This document shows, one piece after another, positions 39,739-49,235 of a stretch of DNA of 64,000 nt. A program made the position numbers and the translations under genes. Where the stretch lies: contig CAVXEW010000005.1 in NCBI GenBank assembly GCA_963760965.1, positions 1 to 64,000 of the forward strand. Direction: 5' to 3'. The notes under the pieces are model-generated. The model had not been told where the DNA came from. It saw only the letters and a program-made list of their open reading frames with translations, and did not search any database. Numbering within the stretch: the stretch's first letter is position 1; the number at the start of each line of letters is the position of its first letter. Origin of the DNA: Pararhizobium_B sp963760965 (GTDB taxonomy: Bacteria; Pseudomonadota; Alphaproteobacteria; Rhizobiales; Rhizobiaceae).

Positions 39739-40062
39739 ATGAAGTGGGCATTCGACATCGTGGTCCCGGCCGTCGCGCTCCTCCTCGCCCACCCCCCCGC
39801 CGACGTGCGGGCCATGCGGCGCGAGAGTATTGGGCCCGCCGCGTGCCGGCGGACCCGTGGCGGCGGCAATGGCGCACATCTCGTCCGTGTCCTGCATCGG
39901 GATGTCCCGGACATTCGCCCCCGCAAGACGTCGCGCAATCTCCTACACCCCTTCGCCGAGTTCCTGCACGAGTGGAAACACCGCGAGTTGCCACAACCAT
40001 GGAACGTGATAGATGGTGGGACAGACCCGATGGGGCCGCATCCATGTCATCCGGATCGGGCC
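39739..40062 (+). pseudogene. decayed undecaprenyl-phosphate sugar transferase (PF02397 type)
   Basis: The plus frame from ATG 39739 reads KWAFDIVVPAVALLLAHPP, then ESIGPAACRRTRGGGNG, then FLHEWKHRELPQPWNVI and a GPHP in place of GPRP. These align in order with the initiating sugar transferase blocks K-x-x-FD-(hydrophobic helix), D-SPGPVFFRQ-RVG-NG, L-K-x-x-L-DELPQLWNV and MSLVGPRPE. The conserved KFRTM is lost, the helix is broken by prolines, and the C-terminal part is missing. The frame remains open beyond the match but without similarity. The gene lies upstream of capD, where such starter enzymes are common. I judge it an eroded remnant. Confidence 0.72.
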
Positions 40063-40316
40063 GATCGGCGAACGGAGGAAGAGAGGCTTGCCCGAATTTC
40101 GACCGGGAACCGGGGTCGCACCGGCACCGTGCGCCGTTTTCCCCATTCTCGTGCGCCCGTCTTTGCGTGCAGCCCTGGCAGATCGGACAGTGAGATGAAA
40201 CGAACACCCCTCGCCGCCCGCGACGATCGCGGCCGTTGCGTCGCGGATGGCGGAACCGCGACGGCATGCGCCGGGCGCCGCCGGCCCGCGCCGCGCAGCC
40301 GGGGGGTCTGCCCGCG

Positions 40317-42238
40317 ATGATCGACCTGTTTCGCAAGAAACTGAGGAACCTGCCGCGGCCGGCGAAGCGGGCGCTGCTGATCTCGACGGACATCCTGCTC
40401 CTGCTCCTCGTTCTCTGGGTGAGCTACAGCCTGCGCCTTGGCGAGGCCTTCGACCCGACGTTCGAGCAATTCGCGATCATGGCCTGCGCGCCCGTCGTCG
40501 CCATTCCGATCTTCGCCCGGCTGGGGCTTTACCGGGCCGTCATCCGCTACCTCCCGGAACGGGCGATCTGGGTGACCGTACGGGCCATGTCGCTCGCCAC
40601 CCTCGTCTGGATCGCGGTCCTGTTCCTGACCTCGATGTCGGGCGCACAGGGCGCACCGCGGTCGATCCCGCTGTTCTACTGGGTCTTCGGCATCTGGGCC
40701 GTCGCCGGAGTGCGCTTCGGCGCCAAGGCGCTGCTCTGGCCGCGGGCCGGCCGGGGAAGCGCCATCCGCCGGCAGGTTCTGGTCTACGGAACCGACGAGG
40801 CCGCGCTGCAGCTCGCAGCGGCGATCAACCAGCAGGCGGACCGGCTCCTCGCAGGCTTCCTGGAAACGGACAGGTCTCTCTTCGGCCGCGACATCATGGG
40901 CGTGCGGGTCTATCCGGAAGCGATGGTCGCGGAGCTGATCCGGAACTTCGGAATCAGGGAGATCCTGGTCTCGCTGCCGTCGGTCGACCCGGACAGGCGC
41001 AAGAAGCTCCTCTCGGACCTGCGCGAGCATCCGGTCAAGATCCGGGCGCTTCCCGCCCTTTCCGAGATGACGAGCGGCCGCGCGCTCGAGGCGCAGTTGC
41101 GCAACATGGAGATCGACGACCTGCTCGGACGTTCGGCCGTGCCGCCCCGCTCCGACCTGCTGCTGTCGATCCTCGAGGGCAAGGTCGTCTGCGTTTCGGG
41201 AGCGGCCGGCTCCATCGGATCGGAACTGGCGAGGCTCGTGGTGCGCTGGTCGCCGCGCAAGCTCATCCTGCTCGACATCAGCGAGTTCGGGCTCTACCAG
41301 ATCGAGCGGACGCTGGCGAACTCGGACGACGTCGAGATCGTGACGGTGCTCGGCTCCGTCGCCGACGAAAAGCTGGTCAACGACGTGTTCAGGCGGCACG
41401 GCGTGCAGATCGTCTTCCACACCGCCGCCTACAAGCACGTGCCGCTCGTCGAGGCGAACCCGATCGAGGGCGCGCGCAACAACGTGCTCGGGACGGACTG
41501 CTTCGCCGCGGGCCGCCCTCGAATGCGGCGTCGAACGCTTCGTCCTGATCTCGACCGACAAGGCCGTGCGTCCGTCCAACGTGATGGGGGCCAGCAAGCG
41601 GTGGGCGGAGCTCATCACCCGGTCCTGCGGCGACGAGGCCGCCCGCAGGGGCAGGGACGCAGAAGTTCTGCATCGTCCGCTTCGGCAACGTTCTCGGGTC
41701 GAGCGGCTCGGTCGTGCCGCTGTTCCGGGAGCAGATCGAGGCCGGCGGCCCGTAACCCTCACCCACGAAGGCATGATGCGCTACTTCATGTCGATCCACG
41801 AGGCCGCCGAACTCATCGTACAGGCGGCTGCGATGTCGGAGGGCGGCGACATCTTCCTTCTCGACATGGGCGAGCAGATTCCCGTCAGGAAGCTGGCGGA
41901 GAACATGATCCGCCTTGCCGGGCTCGTCGAGAAGACCCCGGAGCAGCCGGACGGCGACATCGAAATCCGGGTCACCGGCATGCGGCCCGGCGAAAAGCTG
42001 GTGGAGGAGCTGTTCTACGATCCCTCGACCGTGCTGCAGACCGAGCATCCGAAGATCCGGCGAGGCGCGGCGGCTGGCAAGCCAGCGGCACGTGAATGCG
42101 ACGGAGATCGAGGAACTGAAGGTGCTGATCGCCGCGCGCAACCCCGAAATGGTCCGGCAGAAGCTGCTCGACATCGCGGACGACGGACTTTCCGATGCGC
42201 CGCCCGCGCTGCGCGCGGCGGGCGGCGCCAAGTCCTGA
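40317..42238 (+). CDS. capD: CapD/FlaA1-type nucleoside-diphosphate-sugar epimerase/dehydratase, frameshifted
   Basis: About 639 residues after repair; ATG 40317 (MIDLFRKKLRNL). The N-terminus has about four membrane helices (about 20-130), then a CoA-binding-like domain (RRQVLVYGTDEAALQL), then the SDR core with SGAAGSIGSELARLV (about 295-309), FHTAAYKHVPLVE, KAVRPSNVMGASKR and GMRPGEKLVEELFYDP. This is the long membrane form (WbpM/PglF/CapD) acting on UDP-GlcNAc-type sugars. Breaks lie near 41512 (extra g), 41663 (gac|g|cag), 41751 (one base missing) and 42058 (extra c). The protein is otherwise complete, so errors are likely. It probably modifies the first sugar of a surface polymer. Confidence 0.87.
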
Positions 42239-42274
42239 TCGCAGCCGGGCGAGGCCCGACCGCGGCGCGCCCTT

Positions 42275-42871
42275 CTAGCGCTCAGAGAACCGGCCGACCA
42301 GGTTCCAGACCGCCGGCAGGGCGAGAACGACCAGCGCCACCTTGACGAGGTCGGGAAGGATGAAGGGCTGGACGCCGTACTGCCAGGATTGCGCCGGGCC
42401 GATGAGCATGGCGAGCCACGCGAAGCCCAGGCCCATGACGAGCGCCTCGCCTGCGAGGACCGCACCGGCGAAGCGGAGGACGCGCCGGTCCCAGCCCCTG
42501 TCCGCCGCCCAGCCGACGACGACGGCGGCAAGAACGAACCCGGCGAGATAACCGCCCGTCGGGCCCATCATGTAGGCGAGGCCGATGCCCTTTTCCGGAG
42601 TGGCCTGGAAGACGGGAAGCCCCGCGGCACCCTCGGCCATGTAGAGCAGCAGGGTCGCCAGGCCGAGCCGCATTCCGAAGACGGCGGCGATGGCATAGAC
42701 GGCCAGCGTCTCGAGCGACATGTCGACGGGTCCGAGGACGACCCGCGTCTTGGCGGAGAGCGTCAGCAGCAGCGTGCCGAGGACGGCAAGGGCGCCGTAC
42801 CAGGCCAGGCGCGCGACCGGCCGCTCGGAAATAAGGTTGTCCGCCATCGAACGGGTGGTGGCAAATGTCAT
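42275..42871 (-). CDS. bioY: BioY-type biotin transporter component
   Basis: A 198-residue protein with about six membrane helices and ATG 42871 after a GGGAG site. MGPTGGYLAGFVLAAVVVG (about 110-128) is the conserved BioY signature, with PVDMSLETLAVY before it and QPFILPDLVKVALV near the end. BioY is the substrate-binding S component for biotin, working alone or with an ECF energising module. No bioM/bioN is adjacent. It converges with capD and diverges from the MBL hydrolase gene. Confidence 0.9.
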   Translation of the reverse strand: MTFATTRSMADNLISERPVARLAWYGALAVLGTLLLTLSAKTRVVLGPVDMSLETLAVYAIAAVFGMRLGLATLLLYMAEGAAGLPVFQATPEKGIGLAYMMGPTGGYLAGFVLAAVVVGWAADRGWDRRVLRFAGAVLAGEALVMGLGFAWLAMLIGPAQSWQYGVQPFILPDLVKVALVVLALPAVWNLVGRFSER

Positions 42872-42997
42872 TGTCGAGATCTCCCGGAATCGGCGTCGGG
42901 CGGACGACATGCCCTGCCCCTTGCGTTTCGACGGTATATTGACTTCGTGGAAACAGGTAAAGAGACTCCCCGAAGAGGCCAGCTCCCCGGATTCCAG

Positions 42998-43908
42998 ATG
43001 GAAGAACCTGCATTCCAGACCGCGTTCGATCCAGCGCACGGCAAGGCCGTCGCGGTGGAGAAAGGCGTCGTGCGCGTCACCGCGCCCAATGCCGGTCCGC
43101 TGACCTTCCACGGCACCAACAGCTATGTCGTCGGCGAGAGGACGTCTCGCCGTCATCGATCCCGGACCGGACGACGAGGGCCACTACGAGGCGCTGCTCA
43201 GCGGCGATCGCCGGCCGCGACGTGAGCCACATATTCGTCAGCCATACGCACAGGGACCACTCGCCGCTGGCGCGGCGGCTGGCGCGGGAGACCGGCGCCA
43301 CGATCTGCGCGGAAGGCCCGCACCGCCCGGCCCGGCCGCTGCATCCCGGAGAGATCAATCCGCTGCAGGAAAGCTCCGACACCGATTTCGTGCCGGACCA
43401 CGCGCTGGCGGACGGGGAGACGGTCGAGGGCGTCGGCTGGTCGCTGACCGCCGTGCACACGCCCGGGCACGCGGCGAATCACTGCGCCTTCGCGCTGGAG
43501 GGTACCGGCGTCCTCTTTTCCGCCGACCACGTCATGGCATGGGCGACCACCGTCATCGCCCCGCCGGACGGATCGATGTCGGACTTCATGGCTTCTCTGG
43601 ACCGCCTGCTAGCGCGCGAGGACCGCGTCTACCTGCCGGGCCATGGCGGACCGGTCAGGCAGCCGAGGCAATTCGTTCGCGCGCTCAAGGCGCATCGCCG
43701 CATGCGCGAGCGGGCAGTCCTCGACCGGGTGCGCGCCGGCGACCAGAGCATCGCCGACATGGTCGCGGCCATCTATCGCGACACGGACCCCCGCCTGCAC
43801 CGTGCCGCGGCGCTTTCGGTCTTCGCCCACATCGAGGACCTCGCGGCCAGGGGCCTTGTCGCAACCGACGGACCGCCGGCGCTCGCGGGCCGCTACACGG
43901 CGACCTGA
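42998..43908 (+). CDS. MBL-fold metal-dependent hydrolase, frameshifted
   Basis: About 302 residues from ATG 42998 (MEEPAFQTAFDP). The metal-binding HTHRDHS motif, then HTPGHAANH and FSADHVMAW, define a beta-lactamase-fold hydrolase; the C-terminal helical part (ERAVLDRVRAGDQSIADMV) matches the winged-helix tail of LACTB2-like enzymes. Two insertions near 43143 (acg|t|ctc) and 43204 interrupt the frame between GTNSYVVGE and SHIFVSHTH. The substrate is unknown. It is divergent from bioY. Confidence 0.82.
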
Positions 43909-43910
43909 CC

Positions 43911-44013
43911 AGAGCAATTCCGGCAGGAGCGTGAAACGGTTTTGCGTCCGGGATCGCGCAGGAACAACGAGACAGAGCATCGAAGGCTGTTCCGATTTCA
44001 CCGGAATGCCCTA
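43911..44013. repeat. rhizobial-type intergenic palindromic repeat
   Basis: Begins agagcaattccgg and ends ccggaatgccctag, with gtgaaacggttttgcgtccgg in between. The ends are imperfect inverted repeats. I recognise this layout (agagcatttccgg ... gtgaaacggttttgcg ... ccggaatgctct) from many Rhizobiales intergenic regions. The right end supplies the stop codon of the DUF1499 gene on the minus strand (44011-44013). Confidence 0.72.
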
Positions 44014-44947
44014 GTTGCCGGATGAAGCCGGACCCTGGCCGCCGGCTATGCCGAGGAGGTCGCGGTCCAGGCTCCGGTAGAATTCTCGAGCCAGTGCCTC
44101 CCCCGTGCCGAGGTCGCGCGGCCCGAAGCGGGACGAGACACGGATGTCGACGACGGTCGTTTCCTCGTCCTCGCGCAGGCGGATGAGAACGTCGCTTGTC
44201 AGGCCGAAGACCGGTGTCCTGTGTATCGCCTGGATGCGCACGACCTTCGGCGCGGCCGGACCCGTATCGGGAACGATCGGCGACGGCCGGTCGAGCGGAA
44301 CGGGGACGATCGCGGGCAGGCTCCCGGCCGCGGCTTCCGGCTTCGACGGTGCGCGTTCGGGCGGCGGGCCTTTCGGGGACGGCGCGGCGCCGCCCGCACC
44401 GGTCTCCGAAACGATCTTCATGCCGGCATCCGCCATCGCCATGCGCACCGCCTGCAGGACCCGGTCGATGGCGCCCTCGTAGCGGCGTCCGGCGAGGCCC
44501 GGATAGGCCTCCTCCTGCAGGGCGGCCTGCACGCCGTCGCCAGCGCCTTCGGGATCCGCCGGCCGATCGCCCGGCGGCGGCACCAGCCATTGCGGCGGGC
44601 TGGCGAGGTCGCTGGAGACCTCGGAGAGATCCGGGCTCTCGAGGTACTTCCACGTGCCGTAACCGATGGGGGCAATCACGATCAGCGATGCAGACGAGCG
44701 CGGCGAAGGAGGACCAGCCGCCCTTCGCGCCGACGGCCCAGAGCCGCGCGAGGCCGACGATCGCCAGCAGCAGGCCGACCACGGCAAGGATGCCGGCAAC
44801 CGCGGAAATCGCAAGAAGGTGGCCGATCGTCAGCGATCCGAAGCGATGCGCGAGGACCGCGGCCGCGAAGAGGACCAGGCTGAAGACGGAAATCCTGCGC
44901 GCCAGCGCGGCAGCAAGGGAAACCGGTCGATGGTAGCGGGCCGTCAT
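44011..44947 (-). CDS. DUF1499 family membrane protein, frameshifted
   Basis: About 311 residues from ATG 44947 (MTARYHRPVSLAAAL). Two or three helices near the N-terminus (FSLVLFAAAVLAHRFG, LLAISAVAGILAVVGLLLAI, SASLIVIAPIGYG) are followed by a soluble part with the DUF1499 features RRYEGAIDRVLQAV, AIHRTPVFGLTSDVLIRL and VDIRVSSRFGPRDLG. A Pro/Ala-rich insert separates them. One insertion near 44690 (gtc|t|gca) breaks the frame in the third helix. Function of the family is unknown. Confidence 0.78.
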
Positions 44948-45115
44948 GTCGTCAACCGGAAATCTCTTCGACCCTGCGGCACAAACTTCAATGAATCTCG
45001 TTACATGCATAGTCTTTCATGAACCCGCCGGCAAGAAGAAGGGGCGGTTTGCGTCATACTTCAGCCATGCTTGGCACGGACGTTGCGCGCGGGGGCCTAC
45101 GCAGGATTCGCGTTC

Positions 45116-45553
45116 ATGCAGGACCAGATTGCAGTTCCCGTGGCCGCTTCGCGGTCGGTTTCCCACGATATCCAGGCAAGCAGCAAGACATTGTCACCCG
45201 TTGAAAAGCAGCGCGGCGGCCGCGATGCGGCGCCCACCGCCGGTCTCGAGCTCATCGAACTGGAGCTGGCCCTCGATTCCGTGCAGTCCGAGCGCGGCGG
45301 CTTCGGGGAAGCCGTCGGCGCGGCGGTGAGGTCGCTCGGCGGCGAGTTCCTTTTCTCGCTGCCCGCCTCCGGCCTGGCCGAGGGCCAGCAGAAGATCGCC
45401 GTGGTGCGCCTGCCGGGCGACGCGCAGGAAACACTGGTCTTCGTCTTCCTCAGCGAGGACGGCACGCGCACCACCGTGCGGCTTCCCGACGAGGAGACTG
45501 CCGGGCTCGCCAATTTCTCGAGGGCCTTCATCGGGCTGCTGGAGAAGCTCTGA
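45116..45553 (+). CDS. hypothetical protein
   Basis: A 145-residue protein from ATG 45116 (MQDQIAVPVAAS); a TTG further up is possible but less likely. The middle (LELIELELALDSVQSERGGFGEAVGAAV) is helical and the second half is beta-rich (EFLFSLP, KIAVVRLPGDAQETLVFVFLSEDG). No signal peptide, helix of membrane type, or known motif is seen. It stands alone between the divergent DUF1499 gene and corA, with more than 100 bases free on either side. Confidence 0.6.
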   Translation: MQDQIAVPVAASRSVSHDIQASSKTLSPVEKQRGGRDAAPTAGLELIELELALDSVQSERGGFGEAVGAAVRSLGGEFLFSLPASGLAEGQQKIAVVRLPGDAQETLVFVFLSEDGTRTTVRLPDEETAGLANFSRAFIGLLEKL

Positions 45554-45800
45554 GGCTTCCCGCTCCCGCGGGCCAGCCTCCCTCCCCGGAATTTTCCGCC
45601 ACGCGCGGAACCATCCGGCCGGAACCGGTGTTCCGTTCGTTCCAGCGGCTTTCGCAAGGCGATCGCGACATTATTGCCCGGCGGAGACCGGCCTTTCATG
45701 TTGACTTTTGTCCGGCAACAGGCAGTTTCTGTCCCGCCTTCGGGATCGTGTGGGGTCACGACCGTCCCGGGCGGGGAAACGAGCGGGTCAAGACGTTCTA

Positions 45801-46789
45801 ATGCTGCAGGCCTACACATCGGACGGGTCGGCTTTCGACCTGGCATCGCTGGAGAGACTCGGACCGTCTGCCGGCCTCCGTCGTCTGGCTCGATCTCGTC
45901 AGCCCGACGCAGGAGGAAGAGCACCGCACCGAGAAGCTTCTCGCCGTCGAGCTTGCCGACGCACGAGGACCTTAAGGACATCGAGCCTTCGAGCCGGCTC
46001 TATGTCGAGAACGAGACGCTCTACATGACCGCCAGCCTCGCCTAGCGCATCGAGACGGGTTTCGCCGAGATCACCGATGTCGGCTTCGTCATCGCCGGCG
46101 GCCGGCTCGTCACCATCCGCTATGCGGAGCCGAAGGCGTTCAAGATCTTCCGTGCCGCGGCGCCGCGCATGGGCGGTTGCGGGGCCAACGGGCTCGCCGT
46201 TCTGACCAAGCTGCTGGAAACCATCGTCGACCGGACCGCGGAGATCCTCGAATACACCTCGGCCGGCATCGACGAGCTGTCGGAACAAGATCTTCCGCCA
46301 CGACGTCGACGGAAGAAGAACGAGCACGACGCGTCCAAGGACCTCGAATCGCATATCGGCGACATCGCGGAATTCCAGCGGCTGACGGCGAAGACCCGCG
46401 AGAGCCTGATGTCGCTGGCGCGGGTGCTGAGCTACCTCTCCGCCATGCCGGCCGTCGCCCGGGACAAGGCGATGAAGGAGCGCTGCAAGAGCGTCTCGCG
46501 GGACATCCAGTCGCTTTCCGAGCACGCGAACTTCATATCGGCGAACATCACCTTCCATCTCGACGCGACGCTCGGCATGATCAATCTCGAGCAGAACAAG
46601 ATCATCAAGATCTTCTCGATCGCCGCGGTCATTCTGCTCCCGCCGACCTTCGTCGGCACCATCTACGGAATGAACTTCAAGGACATGCCGGAGCTTTCGT
46701 GGGACTATGGATATCTCTACGCGCTCGCGCTGATGGTCGTCGTATCGATCATCCCCTTCGTCTGGTTCCGCAAGAAGGGCTGGTTCTGA
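45801..46789 (+). CDS. corA: CorA-family magnesium transporter, frameshifted
   Basis: About 329 residues from ATG 45801 (MLQAYTSDGSAFD). The C-terminal half is clean and typical: coiled helices, LEQNKIIKIFSIAAVILLPPTFVG, the selectivity signature YGMNF, then a second helix and the positive tail WFRKKGWF. The N-terminal half has breaks near 45867, 45956 (ctt|g|ccg), 46290 and 46312, plus an in-frame TAG at 46043-46045 where a Tyr codon would fit. Mg2+/Co2+ channel in the inner membrane. It ends 11 bases before kup. Confidence 0.85.
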
Positions 46790-46799
46790 GGCTTTGGGC

Positions 46800-48746
46800 A
46801 TGGACGGGAAAAAACGGGCCTCGAAGGGCACCGCCCGGACGGAGCCGGCCGAGGGGAACGGACATCAGGCGCCTGCCGGCAAGGGCGCATTCTGGCACTG
46901 ACGGTCGGCTCCATCGGCGTCGTCTACGGCGACATCGGAACCAGCCCGCTCTACGCTTTCCGCGAGGCGTTGCGGCCGGTGGCCGGCGACGGCATCGCGC
47001 GGGAAGAGGTTCTCGGCGTGGCGTCGCTGCTGATCTGGGCGCTGATCATCATCGTCTCGCTGAAATACGTCACGCTGCTTCTGCAGCGCCGACAACAACG
47101 GCGAAGGCGGCATGCTCGCGCTGCTGGCGCTGGTGCAGAAGTCCGTCGGCAGGCGCACGGCCCTCGTGCTGATGCTCGGCGTGGCCGGCTGCGCCCTGTT
47201 CTTCGGAGATGCGATCATCACGCCGGCCATCTCGGTGCTTTCGGCGGTCGAGGGGCTCGAACTGGTGACGCCCGACTTCCAGGGCTATGTCGACGTCGAT
47301 CGCGATCGTCATCCTCATCGGGCTGTTCGCGATCCAGTCGCACGGAACCGCGGCAGTCGGCCAGGCTCTTCGGACCGATCACCGCGTTCTGGTTCCTACC
47401 ATGGCCGCGATCGGGCTCTATCATGTCGCGGGCGATCCGGCAGATCCTGTGGGCGATCAACCCGATCCATGCGATCCGGTTCTTCTTCCTCGAGCGCTTC
47501 GTCGCGCTGGTGGTGCTCGGGCGCCGTCTTTCTCGCGGTCACCGGCGCCGAGGCCCTCTACGCCGACCTCGGGCACTTCGGCCGGCTCGCCGATCCAGAC
47601 CGCGTGGTTCAGGCTCGTCTTCCCGTCCCTGGTTCTCAACTACCTCGGCCAGGGTGCGATGGTGCTCGAAGAACCCGGCCGATAGCGGCAACCCGTTCTT
47701 CCTGATGTTTCCGCACTGGGCGCTGGTGCCGGTCGTCGCGCTCGCTACCGTCGCGACGATCATCGCCAGCCAGGCGGTGATATCGGGCGCCTATTCGCTG
47801 ACGCGGCAGGCGATCCAGCTCGGCTTCATGCCGCGCATGGAAATCCGCCACACGTCGGAGGAGCAGACCGGTCAGATCTTCATCCCGCTGATCAACACGC
47901 TGCTGCTCGCCGGCGTGCTCCTTCTCGTCATTCTCTTCCGCAAGTCCGAGGCGCTTGCGACCGCCTACGGCATCGCGGTCACGGGGACGATGATCGTGAC
48001 GTCCATCCTGACGTTCGATTTCCTGCGCACGCGCTGGAACTGGTCGCTGAGGCTGACGCTCGCGGTGCTGGTCCCGCTCGTCGCCATCGAAACGATCTTC
48101 CTGATGGCCAACCTGACGAAGTTCTTCCAGGGCGGCTACCTGCCGGTGATGGTGGCGGGCGCGCTCTTCCTGGCGATGTGGACATGGACGCGGGGCACGG
48201 CGATCCTGTTCTCCAAGACCCGCAAGAGCAACGTGATGATGCGGGAATTCGCCGAGAGGATCGAGCGGCCGTCCGACCACGGCCCGACGATCGTGCCGGG
48301 GACGGCGATCTTCTTCACCAGCGATCCCGAGACGGCGCCGGCCGCCCTCCTGCACAACCTCAAGCACAACCGCGTGCTGCACGAGCAGAACATCATGCTG
48401 ACCGTGAAGACGGCCTCCGTGCCGGTCGTTGCCTTCCTCGGAACGCTATGCGATCGAGCGCATCTCGGAACGGTTCCTGCAACTCGAACTCTCGTTCGGA
48501 TTCATGGAAAGCCCGAACGTGTCGCAGGCGCTGATCATCTGCCGGAAGGAAGGGCTGAAGTTCGACATCATGTCGACATCGTTCTATCTCGGCCGGCGCA
48601 AGCTGATCGAGGATCCGAAGTCGGCCCTGCCGAGGTGGCAGGACCGCCTCTTCATCGCGCTCGCCAACTCGGCCGCCGATCCGACCGACTATTTCGAACT
48701 GCCGGCGAACCGGGTCGTCGAACTCGGCTCGCACGTCTCCATCTGA
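46800..48746 (+). CDS. kup: KUP-family potassium transporter, frameshifted
   Basis: About 640 residues from ATG 46800. Conserved KUP features occur in order over several frames: TVGSIGVVYGDIGTSPLYA, GGMLALLAL, FFGDAIITPAISVLSAVEG, NYLGQGAM, FPHWALVPVVALATVATIIASQAVISGAYS, and AYGIAVTGTMI. The long C-terminal cytoplasmic domain follows, ending VVELGSHVSI. Insertions include those near 47301 (gtc|g|atc), 47368, 47446, 47521, 47592, 47671 (ctc|g|aag) and one near 48450. About 12 membrane helices. K+ uptake; it sits directly downstream of corA, so cation uptake genes are paired. Confidence 0.87.
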
Positions 48747-48761
48747 ACGAGCCGCGGCGGG

Positions 48762-49034
48762 CTAGATATGCATCGGGGCGGCCTCGAAGGTCACGCGGCA
48801 GAGCTCGACATTGGCGCGCGAGGCATAGCGCTCAATGGTGGAGCGCGCATGGGTCTCGTCGCCGGCGTTGAGGATGGCGATGCAGTGCCTGTAGCGGCTG
48901 CCGAGTATGAGCTTGACGTCCTGGTCGTTGCCGATCTCGTGAACGAACGCGTTGCGGCGCTCCACCGCAAGATTGTGGGCCCGGGCAGTCTTTCCCGACC
49001 ATGGCGACCCGTAAACGACGTGAATTGAATCCAT
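48762..49034 (-). CDS. small protein with Walker A motif
   Basis: A 90-residue protein from ATG 49034, preceded by AGGAGA at good spacing. Residues 9-16 are GSPWSGKT, a full GxxxxGK[ST] Walker A after a beta strand (SIHVVY), followed by a helix (ARAHNLAVE). A second strand-helix unit (KLILGSRYRHCIAIL, HARSTIERYA) follows, and a last strand ends the protein. It is too short for a complete P-loop NTPase, with no obvious Walker B. I do not recognise a family. It converges with kup (15 bases). Confidence 0.6.
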   Translation of the reverse strand: MDSIHVVYGSPWSGKTARAHNLAVERRNAFVHEIGNDQDVKLILGSRYRHCIAILNAGDETHARSTIERYASRANVELCRVTFEAAPMHI

Positions 49035-49235
49035 CGAACCGTCTCCTCTATTCGCGTTTTCGGACATCACGCCGGCCATCCGCCGACACCGAAGAAAGGC
49101 TAGATCGCAAACACGTCGAGCGGACGACCGAATCGGGCCGATTGGATGGCGATTCGACAAAGCTTTCGTGTCAGAACTCCGACCACTTCGGAAATGACCC
49201 GCAGCCCTGCCGGTTCCGGGGCGAAGAAAATATTT

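Noticed and set aside
40317..41511. Alternative plus-strand frame from 40247 of more than 400 codons
   Set aside because: A shadow of capD in another frame; only the 40317 frame has membrane helices and the SDR motif.
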